DNA from: a virus
Strand: one strand, 5' to 3'
DNA: 57,084 nucleotides
Virus record (IMG/VR): IMGVR_UViG_3300032240_001400
Location: 1-57,084 of that record
Shown: in pieces, positions 48,295 to 55,263 of the stretch
How positions within the stretch are numbered: the first letter of the stretch is position 1
Layout: each line of letters begins with the position of its first letter
Made by a program: the position numbers and the translations under genes
Notes under the pieces: generated by a model
What the model saw: the letters and a program-made list of their open reading frames with translations, nothing else
Databases searched by the model: none
Told to the model about the DNA's origin: nothing

Positions 48295-49550
48295 TGGCAA
48301 ATCAAGTAGTTAGACCTAAAAATAGACGCGAGTTCATGAATGAACTTGTAGATCCTTATGATAAAAAGTCAGGAAATCCTAATCAAATATTTACTGAACC
48401 ACAAAAATTAGGGCAACCTAGTATTAACAGGGCTTTAGAAGTAAGTAATAGAAATGATAGTGATAAAGATTTTACAATCGGTATCAAAGATATTGATGAA
48501 GCGATCATGTATTATTTTACTAACGTTCTTAGATTAGCTGTTATTCAAAATAATACTAGAATCCCTATTCCTATTCTATACGGAACTCCTGAAAACTGGA
48601 AAAGTATTCAGCAAGATGGTTTTTACAGAGATGAAAATAATAAATTGATTGCACCTCTTATTATGTTTAAGAGAAAGTCAGTTACACAAAATAGAGATCT
48701 TGGATATAAATTAGATGGCAATGCTGTTCATAATGTTCAACTATTTGAAAAAAAGTATAGCAAGAGGAATTTCTACAGCAACTTTAATGTACTTAATAGT
48801 AGATCTCCTGAAAAAAAATATGTCGTATCTGCTACTCCTGACTATGTAACTATAGAATACGAGTGCATCATCTGGACTTCTTATATAGAACAGATGGACA
48901 AGATAGTTGAGCAGATTAATTTTGCTTCCAGAAGCTATTGGGGAGACCCAAATCGGTTTCAATTTTTTAGTTCAATAGAATCTTTTGAAGATCAATTAAC
49001 TTATGCAGTAGGAGAAAATAGAACAGCAAAATCTAATTTCAATATTACTTTAAACGGGTATCTAATTCCTGATAGCTTGAATAGAAAACTAGCTACGCCA
49101 GCAAATAGATATGGTGTAGCAGAAGTTAAATTTGGTCTTGAACTTGCTAGTGGAACTGAAGAATTTGCAGTTAAAGTTAGTAAAGGAAAATCATCTAATG
49201 TTAAAAACGTACTACTTACAGATTCAGTGAATATAAATAATACAATCGTTCAAGGAGGTGCTTCAGACGCTGTAGTTTCATACTTGAATATAAATAAAAC
49301 TGTTACAGGTACTTATGTATCTAGTACTACAGTATCATTTACTAGTGGCTGGGCATCTGCTCCAAGCCCACTACCTGCAACAAGTACATCTAACTTTAAC
49401 TTTTTTGTCAATGGTATGTATGTTGAACCTACAAGTATAGTTAGTTTTACCAATGGAGGTACATCATCAGTTTTAGTTATAGATGTAAGTCTACTTGGAT
49501 ATAGTTTTGAATCTACTGATGTTATAATAGGAATAGGCAAATTTAACTAA
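48294..49550 (+). CDS. gp15: Tail sheath stabiliser/tail completion protein, gp15-like (418 aa)
   Basis: The middle of the protein has the gp15 pattern: 'RIPIPILYGTPENWKSIQQD', 'APLIMFKRKSVTQNRDLGY', a 'RSPEKKYVVSATPDYVTIEY' strand, then 'CIIWTSYIEQMDKIVEQINF' and 'FNITLNGYLIPDSLN'. T4 gp15 caps the tail and stabilises the sheath. This one is longer (T4: 272) owing to a C-terminal beta extension (about 300-418). Its position after gp13/gp14-like genes agrees with T4 order. Sheath and tube genes are not in the window. Confidence 0.65.
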   Translation: MANQVVRPKNRREFMNELVDPYDKKSGNPNQIFTEPQKLGQPSINRALEVSNRNDSDKDFTIGIKDIDEAIMYYFTNVLRLAVIQNNTRIPIPILYGTPENWKSIQQDGFYRDENNKLIAPLIMFKRKSVTQNRDLGYKLDGNAVHNVQLFEKKYSKRNFYSNFNVLNSRSPEKKYVVSATPDYVTIEYECIIWTSYIEQMDKIVEQINFASRSYWGDPNRFQFFSSIESFEDQLTYAVGENRTAKSNFNITLNGYLIPDSLNRKLATPANRYGVAEVKFGLELASGTEEFAVKVSKGKSSNVKNVLLTDSVNINNTIVQGGASDAVVSYLNINKTVTGTYVSSTTVSFTSGWASAPSPLPATSTSNFNFFVNGMYVEPTSIVSFTNGGTSSVLVIDVSLLGYSFESTDVIIGIGKFN

Positions 49551-49551
49551 A

Positions 49552-49773
49552 ATGGCAAGAGTAAAACTTAAACAGATATTATCAAATTTGCAATATAATG
49601 CTACAACTTCTCAACTTACATTGAGTGGTTCTAGTACAGGAACTGACTTTGTTATCTCAGGATCTACTAATATAGCCTCTACACAAACTAAGACTGGTTC
49701 TTTAACTATCCAAAATATTGATTCTTTTGGAGATTCTGGCAGTTTCTATACTGTAGATTTAGGTGACTTCTGA
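49552..49773 (+). CDS. Small Ser/Thr-rich protein before the fibre gene (73 aa)
   Basis: The N-terminus is 'MARVKLKQILSNLQYNATTS', followed by beta-rich Ser/Thr/Gly sequence ('LTLSGSSTGTDFVISGSTNI') resembling the repeats of the fibre proteins. It starts one base after the gp15-like stop and ends before a late-type motif. It may be an adaptor or a reduced fibre-like subunit. Unrecognised otherwise. Confidence 0.55.
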   Translation: MARVKLKQILSNLQYNATTSQLTLSGSSTGTDFVISGSTNIASTQTKTGSLTIQNIDSFGDSGSFYTVDLGDF

Positions 49774-49829
49774 TATTTATGCTTGAGACTATATAGTCTT
49801 TTATCAAGTATATACCAAAAAGTCCGGAC
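49773..49829 (+). promoter_or_regulatory. Late-type motif and palindromes before the first fibre gene
   Basis: ATATTTATG (49773-49781) overlaps the preceding stop. It is followed by the 14-base palindrome AGACTATATAGTCT (49786-49799), nested in CTTGA/TCAAG and followed by TTTTATC, which could be a weak terminator or an mRNA leader hairpin. GTCCGGAC (49822-49829) lies two bases before the ATG at 49832. Confidence 0.45.
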
Positions 49830-49831
49830 AT

Positions 49832-52699
49832 ATGTCTAATCAATTTCTTAAGCTCCGTCGTTCAGCGATCCCTGGTAGAGTTCCAACAACGTCTTCTTTA
49901 GACTTTGGTGAGATTGCACTTAATACCTATGATGGATTAGCATTTATTAAGAAGTCCGGATCTAGTGGTGAACAAGTTATTGCTATCGGTGCAGGGACAT
50001 CAGGAAATATTTCAGGCACTGATTATTTTATTCCTATATTTTCTGGGTCAAACGCATTAGTTACTAGCTCATTTTACCAATCAGGTTCATTTACAGGACT
50101 TAGAACTACTACTCCTTCTTCTACTTCTAGTCTTGATGTATTTTTAGCAGATGGTACTGGAGTTAATACGTATAACATAATTGGAGGCCATGGTAATTTA
50201 AATGGATTTATTCAATTAAATATTCAAAACTTTAGTAATGGATCTAATGCATCATCAGATATAGTAGCTACAAATGATGCTGGAGATAATCAATTTAATT
50301 ATATTGATATGGGTATTAACTCATCTCAATTTACTTCTAATGTTATTGGCGGTCCTAATGATGCTTATCTATATTCTACAGGTAACGATTTATATATAGG
50401 TAATGCAAGAGGAAATCAAAAAGTAGTTATCTTTAATGGTGGATATGATACAAATGCTTATGCTAAAATATATATACACCCAGAAGGTGTAACTAGCTTT
50501 AATACTAGTACTTTTAATGTTACTAACCCAGCTGCAATAACTGTAAGACCTACAAATAACACAACTAACAACTTAATACAAGCAGTTTCTAACGTTGATA
50601 ATTATACTCAAATTTCAGTAGCAAATGAAAGTACAGGTGCAACCGCCTCTGCTGATATAGTAGCGTATAACAATATAGACCCCTCAGGCCAGCAATCAGG
50701 TTATATTGATATGGGTATTGCTTCAACTAATTATATAAGAAGTAACATTTACCCTAGTGCAGCAGGTGATGCTTATGTATTCACTGATTCTAGCCATTTA
50801 ATTTTAGGTGCAATATCAGCAAGTGGAAATACTAAAATAACTTTATTTGCAGGTGGTATTAATGAAATAGATAATGCTAAGTTAGTTTTATATTCAAATA
50901 ACCAGCATAAAATGTCTGGTTCTTTAAATGTTAGTGGAAGTGTAACTGCTAAATCTTTTACAGGTTCTTTATTTGGTACTGCTAGTTGGGCTACAAACGC
51001 TTTAACAGCATCATATTTTAGCGGAATACCCACTAGCGCATCATACGCTTCTAGTTCAACATCAGCATCATATGCTAGTACAGCTTCTTGGGCACTAAAC
51101 TTTATAACAAGCTCAGTAACATCTGCTAGTTATGCAGCAACAGCAAGTTTGGCTTTAAATTTTATTACTTCATCAGTAACTAGTGCCTCATTTGCTTCAA
51201 CCGCAAGTTATGGTGGTAACTTCACAGCATCTTATCTATTAGTTAATAATACTATAACTGCACAGACACTCGTAGTCCAAACTATAACTTCATCAGTAGA
51301 ATATAGTTCAGGATCAAACATCTTTGGTAATCAGTTAACTAATACTCAACAATTTACAGGTAGTGTAAGTATTACTGGTAGTTTGAATCTAAACGGATTC
51401 AGTGCTATAACAGCTAATCAAACAGGCTCAATGTCTGTTAGTTCATCTATTTATGCTGCAACAGCTTCATATTTTATAACAAGCTCTGTAACTTCTGCTA
51501 GTTATGCTGCTACTGCCTCGTATATATCGGCATCAGGAATAGCTGGATTAAATATATCTCAGATATCATTAGGAGTAGTAACAGCTAGTGTCAATCTTGG
51601 TAATAATTTATTTAATATAGTTAGTGGGTCTAATACATTAGTTGTAGTTGATAGTACTGGAAGTATCGGTTTAGGAACTACATCTCCAGGATATAAATTA
51701 GATGTGCAAGGAAGCGGTCGATTTACAACAAATTTAACTGCTGCAGCAGGTAAGATAACATTAGGTGATGGACAATTTAGTGATCCTGTAATTAATTTTA
51801 CAGCTGCATCTAAAACTACATATATTGGTGTAGTACAAAGCGCAGGAGCATTTATAAACGCAGGTGGAATTGGAGATAATTTTATTAGAAGTCAAGATAA
51901 TACAAGATATTTTTATTTTGGATCAGGTACAGGTGGAGCATCGTTTTTTAGATTTTCTTATTCTGATGCGTCAATAATAATTGATGGAAATGGCACAGGA
52001 AATTCTTTTACTACAATATCATCATCTCAATTAACAGTTAATTCTACAACTAAAGGTTTCCTTCCAACTCGTACAGATCTAACCTCAAACATATCTTCAC
52101 CTGCTCAAGGTTTAATAACTTATGTTACAGCATCTGCTACAGAAGGTCTTTGGTATTATTCAAGTGGTTCTATTATTGGGTGGACTAGAGTATTAAACAG
52201 TACAGGAAGTCAAGTTATATCTGGTTCATTAACAGCTACTTCATTTACTGGCTCTTTATTAGGAACATCTTCTTATGCCTTAACAGCTTCTTATGTAGCT
52301 AATGCATCATCATTCCCTTACACAGGAAGTGCAGTAATTACAGGAAGCTTAATAGTGACAGGGTCTACGAGTGTTCAAACACTAAATGTAGGAGCTAGCC
52401 AATTTAACAACACTTCTTCTATAACTGTAGCAGGAACTACAACTATATCTCAATTAGCAACTGGTTCTTATATCTCAGCATTCTATAACTACGCAATACT
52501 ATCTGCATCAAATGCAAGATCAGGTCAGATTATGAGTATATGGAGTGGTTCTAGTGTAAAATATACAGAAGTAACAACAACAGATCTTGGTAATACAGCA
52601 ACTGCATCATTTGCAGTAGCTTTATCAGGAAATAACGTCCAATTAAACTTTACTGCTCCAGGCTCATGGACAGTAAGATCAATTGCAAACCTCTTATAA
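49832..52699 (+). CDS. Tail fibre protein with Ala-Ser-Tyr repeats (955 aa)
   Basis: The N-terminal anchor 'FLKLRRSAIPGRVPTTSSLD' followed by 'FGEIALNTYDGLAFIKKSG' is typical of phage fibre or neck-whisker attachment domains. Beta-helical regions follow (30-370), then a stalk of 'SASYASTASWA / SSVTSASYAATASL' repeats (about 380-480 and 540-565), more beta domains, and a C-terminal head (from about 840) ending 'FTAPGSWTVRSIANLL'. It is likely a trimeric fibre that carries receptor contact at its tip. No self-cleaving chaperone motif is recognised. Confidence 0.8.
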   Translation: MSNQFLKLRRSAIPGRVPTTSSLDFGEIALNTYDGLAFIKKSGSSGEQVIAIGAGTSGNISGTDYFIPIFSGSNALVTSSFYQSGSFTGLRTTTPSSTSSLDVFLADGTGVNTYNIIGGHGNLNGFIQLNIQNFSNGSNASSDIVATNDAGDNQFNYIDMGINSSQFTSNVIGGPNDAYLYSTGNDLYIGNARGNQKVVIFNGGYDTNAYAKIYIHPEGVTSFNTSTFNVTNPAAITVRPTNNTTNNLIQAVSNVDNYTQISVANESTGATASADIVAYNNIDPSGQQSGYIDMGIASTNYIRSNIYPSAAGDAYVFTDSSHLILGAISASGNTKITLFAGGINEIDNAKLVLYSNNQHKMSGSLNVSGSVTAKSFTGSLFGTASWATNALTASYFSGIPTSASYASSSTSASYASTASWALNFITSSVTSASYAATASLALNFITSSVTSASFASTASYGGNFTASYLLVNNTITAQTLVVQTITSSVEYSSGSNIFGNQLTNTQQFTGSVSITGSLNLNGFSAITANQTGSMSVSSSIYAATASYFITSSVTSASYAATASYISASGIAGLNISQISLGVVTASVNLGNNLFNIVSGSNTLVVVDSTGSIGLGTTSPGYKLDVQGSGRFTTNLTAAAGKITLGDGQFSDPVINFTAASKTTYIGVVQSAGAFINAGGIGDNFIRSQDNTRYFYFGSGTGGASFFRFSYSDASIIIDGNGTGNSFTTISSSQLTVNSTTKGFLPTRTDLTSNISSPAQGLITYVTASATEGLWYYSSGSIIGWTRVLNSTGSQVISGSLTATSFTGSLLGTSSYALTASYVANASSFPYTGSAVITGSLIVTGSTSVQTLNVGASQFNNTSSITVAGTTTISQLATGSYISAFYNYAILSASNARSGQIMSIWSGSSVKYTEVTTTDLGNTATASFAVALSGNNVQLNFTAPGSWTVRSIANLL

Positions 52700-52710
52700 A
52701 ATAAAAATAT

Positions 52711-52887
52711 ATGATATATCAAGTACAAATGCAGTTTATACCAGGTTCAGATCAAATATGGGTTGCAAGACTAAACACATACGATCCTACTTACGAGTAC
52801 GATAACTTCGCAGAAGCATCAGCAAAAGCGACGGAACTTCAAGATAGTGATTCAACAGGAAGACAATATAGAGTAGCACAATTCTAA
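52711..52887 (+). CDS. Small protein between fibre genes (58 aa)
   Basis: The 58-residue frame begins MIYQVQMQFIPGSDQIWVAR and ends GRQYRVAQF: a short beta-alpha-beta unit with a helical centre (NFAEASAKATELQ). It has an A-rich leader and is four bases before the first lectin-like gene. Small genes here often encode fibre-assembly chaperones or tip subunits, but no homologue is recognised. Supported by tight spacing, good start and coherent composition. Confidence 0.6.
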   Translation: MIYQVQMQFIPGSDQIWVARLNTYDPTYEYDNFAEASAKATELQDSDSTGRQYRVAQF

Positions 52888-52891
52888 TAAG

Positions 52892-53587
52892 ATGGCTTTT
52901 GGAAATGGACCTAGAATAGTTACTAATGGGTTAGTAGTATCTTTAGATGCTGCTGACAGAAACAGTTATGTTTCTGGATCTACTACTTGGTATGATGTTA
53001 GTGGAAATGGATATAGTGGATCCTTAGTAAATGGACCTACATATAGTTCTCCTAATGGAGGTAGTATTGTTTTTGATGGGGGTGATGATTATTCTAATCA
53101 TGGATATATAAGTCAACTATATAATACAACAACTATCTCGTATAATATATGGTTAAAATGGAATTCACTAGGAGGAAACAGGATTATTATAGGAAATGAA
53201 AATCAAGCAGGATCTACAGGACTTGGTATAAGACAAAGAAGTGATAACAGTTACTGGATGAGCCCTGGAATCGGAGTTACTAACATAATTAGAGTAGTAC
53301 CTAATGTAGATACTACCAAAGTACATATGATTACAGCACTAACAGATGGTACTAATGGAAGCTTTTATATAAATGGCTCTTTTATAAGTAGTTCCCTATA
53401 TTCAACCACTTTTACATCCCAAACTAATTTTTATATAGGAATTGGGTATAGTTTTGGACTTCCTAGTCCTTCTTTTGTTGAACCATTTACTGGAAATATA
53501 TACAATGTTCAAATTTATAACCGAGCATTATCATCCCAAGAAGTACAACAAAACTATAACGCTCAAAAATCACGCTTCGGCTTATAA
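52892..53587 (+). CDS. Lectin-like (LamG/concanavalin fold) tail protein, paralogue 1
   Basis: This 231-residue protein has the pattern of LamG/concanavalin A-like domains: 'GLVVSLDAADRNSYVSGSTT', 'WYDVSGNGYSGSLVNGPTY', 'GGSIVFDGGDDYSNHG', later 'NFYIGIGYSF' and the terminal 'VQIYNRALSSQEVQQNYNAQ'. Such domains bind glycans and are common in tail proteins of Bacteroidota phages. It is the first of three tandem paralogues and shares near-identical 5' and 3' ends with them. Its leading 12 residues differ, so each copy may attach differently. Confidence 0.8.
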   Translation: MAFGNGPRIVTNGLVVSLDAADRNSYVSGSTTWYDVSGNGYSGSLVNGPTYSSPNGGSIVFDGGDDYSNHGYISQLYNTTTISYNIWLKWNSLGGNRIIIGNENQAGSTGLGIRQRSDNSYWMSPGIGVTNIIRVVPNVDTTKVHMITALTDGTNGSFYINGSFISSSLYSTTFTSQTNFYIGIGYSFGLPSPSFVEPFTGNIYNVQIYNRALSSQEVQQNYNAQKSRFGL

Positions 53588-53589
53588 CT

Positions 53590-54285
53590 ATGGGAGTATC
53601 AGCAGGACCAAATATAATAAGAGATAATAGCTTAGTATTAGAGCTCGATGCTGCTGATAGGAATAGCTATATGAGTGGGTCTACAATTTGGAGAGATTTA
53701 ACTATAAATAACTTTACTGGTAATTTAATTAATGGTCCAACTTTTAGTTCTAATAATTTAGGAAGTATTTTGTTTGATGGAGTTGATGATTATGTTGAAG
53801 TATCAAATAATTCGATTTTAAACTCAACATCTGGTACTATTAGTATTTGGTTTAAATATACTTCAATTGTAGGTGCATCTGGAGTAGCATCAATAATTGG
53901 AAAACATGATATAACTCAATCTAGAAATGGTTGGATTATTTTTATAGACAGTAGTGGAGTTGTAGGATCACAAATTAAAAATAATAGTCAAACTACTAAT
54001 CTAACCCCTATTCCCGCCTATAGTCCTAATACTTGGAATAATATTACTTTAACATACACTTCCGGTGTTTCTAGTGAATTATATGGAAATGCAATTCAAT
54101 ATTCTTCTGGATCATGTGTATCCTTTGCTATAACAAGTCAACCATTAAGAATGGTAGATTCAGTAGACTCTTTTTGGGGAATTATGCTAGGAAATATATC
54201 TGCTGTTCAAATATATAACAGAGTCCTCTCAGCGCAAGAAATCCAACAAAACTACAACGCATTAAAATCAAGATTTAATTATTAA
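53590..54285 (+). CDS. Lectin-like (LamG/concanavalin fold) tail protein, paralogue 2
   Basis: This 231-residue paralogue has 'LVLELDAADRNSYMSGSTIW', 'GSILFDGVDDYVEVSN', 'GTISIWFKYTS', 'NTWNNITLTYTSGVSSELYG' and the end 'IYNRVLSAQEIQQNYNALKS'. It diverges most from copies 1 and 3 in the middle strands that form the glycan-facing side in this fold. Two bases separate it from copy 1. A separate fibre tip or a hetero-oligomer with the other copies is possible. Confidence 0.8.
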   Translation: MGVSAGPNIIRDNSLVLELDAADRNSYMSGSTIWRDLTINNFTGNLINGPTFSSNNLGSILFDGVDDYVEVSNNSILNSTSGTISIWFKYTSIVGASGVASIIGKHDITQSRNGWIIFIDSSGVVGSQIKNNSQTTNLTPIPAYSPNTWNNITLTYTSGVSSELYGNAIQYSSGSCVSFAITSQPLRMVDSVDSFWGIMLGNISAVQIYNRVLSAQEIQQNYNALKSRFNY

Positions 54286-54289
54286 AGTT

Positions 54290-54958
54290 ATGGCAACTCA
54301 ATATGCAAATGGTAAAATAGTAACTTCAGGATTAGTATTAGCATTAGATGCTGCTGATAGAAATAGTTATCCTGGTAGTGGTACTACTTGGACTGATATG
54401 AGTGGAAATGGGTATAATGGAACTTTAGTTAATGGGCCTACTTTTTCAAATAATAGTATTGTGTTTGACGGAACTAATGATTATCTCAATATTCCAAACA
54501 TACCACTAACAAACTATACAACGATAACCATAGAGATGTTTATTAGTTCTTCTTTTCCAAATGAAAGTATGTTGTGGTCGATAGACGGAGGTAGTGGACC
54601 TGATTGGTACACAAAGGATAATACTATGGGATATAATTCGTATGGTGGAGATGTTTATGGATTCTCAGCCTCTGTTATGAGAGGTGGATGGAGGAATATA
54701 GCAATGACATATACAAAAAATCAAAGTGTTTCTTTAAATGTAGTATATGTAAATGGTAATCAAGTAACTACATCGCAACAATTGGGCAGTACATCGGCAA
54801 GATCATTTTCTACTGGTTTAAAAATATGTAGTAGTATAGGAGGAGATTTTTATTTTTTACAAGCAATTATTCCTGTGATAAAAGTATATAACAGAGCCCT
54901 ATCATCAACAGAAGTCCTACAAAACTATAACGCACAAAAATCACGCTTTAATTTATAA
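54290..54958 (+). CDS. Lectin-like (LamG/concanavalin fold) tail protein, paralogue 3
   Basis: This 222-residue paralogue has 'GLVLALDAADRNSYPGSGTT', 'WTDMSGNGYNGTLVNGPTF', 'NSIVFDGTNDYLNIPN', 'TTITIEMFISSSF' and 'IKVYNRALSSTEVLQNYNAQ'. It shares the opening motif and the terminal helix with copies 1 and 2. It has an extra Trp/Tyr-rich loop around 100-112 (GSGPDWYTKDN). It is followed by a small conserved gene, and then the next fibre. Confidence 0.8.
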   Translation: MATQYANGKIVTSGLVLALDAADRNSYPGSGTTWTDMSGNGYNGTLVNGPTFSNNSIVFDGTNDYLNIPNIPLTNYTTITIEMFISSSFPNESMLWSIDGGSGPDWYTKDNTMGYNSYGGDVYGFSASVMRGGWRNIAMTYTKNQSVSLNVVYVNGNQVTTSQQLGSTSARSFSTGLKICSSIGGDFYFLQAIIPVIKVYNRALSSTEVLQNYNAQKSRFNL

Positions 54959-54961
54959 ACT

Positions 54962-55219
54962 ATGGCATACGCAACTAGAGAATTTATGATCTTCAACGTA
55001 TTAGAACTACCAAACGTTGACTTTACTCAAGTATTAGAAACATCTCAAGAAACAGTAAGAAAATCTGTAGACCAAACAAAAACTTTTGTAAAATGGGATG
55101 GAGAAACAATTCCTGTTTCTGTAGATTCTCTAGAAACAAAAGAAGGGCCTTACACTTATGAAGAGATACTAAATATTTTAACAACCACAGAATGGACAGA
55201 TCCTAATCCGATTCCTTAA
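54962..55219 (+). CDS. Small conserved protein between fibre genes (85 aa)
   Basis: The product is 85 residues, acidic: 'MAYATREFMIFNVLELPNVD', 'VLETSQETVRKSVDQTKTFV', 'PVSVDSLETKEGPYTYEEIL'. I recognise the pattern as frequent in marine phages near fibre genes, without a known role. The fold is probably beta-alpha with a C-terminal helix. A tail-fibre assembly helper is a reasonable guess by position only. Confidence 0.6.
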   Translation: MAYATREFMIFNVLELPNVDFTQVLETSQETVRKSVDQTKTFVKWDGETIPVSVDSLETKEGPYTYEEILNILTTTEWTDPNPIP

Positions 55220-55220
55220 T

Positions 55221-55229
55221 ATATTTATC
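55221..55229 (+). promoter_or_regulatory. Late-type motif variant before the last fibre gene
   Basis: ATATTTATC two bases behind the previous stop and 34 bases before the ATG at 55264. The leader then contains CAGTGAAAACAGTG, a short direct repeat. Confidence 0.4.
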
Positions 55230-55263
55230 AATAACTGTTGGACAGTGAAAACAGTGAATACAC

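Noticed and set aside
50990-51530. Repeated DNA units in the fibre gene that could look like a CRISPR-type or satellite array.
   Set aside because: The repeats are codon-phased Ser-Ala-Ser-Tyr units with synonymous variation inside an open frame, so they are protein repeats.
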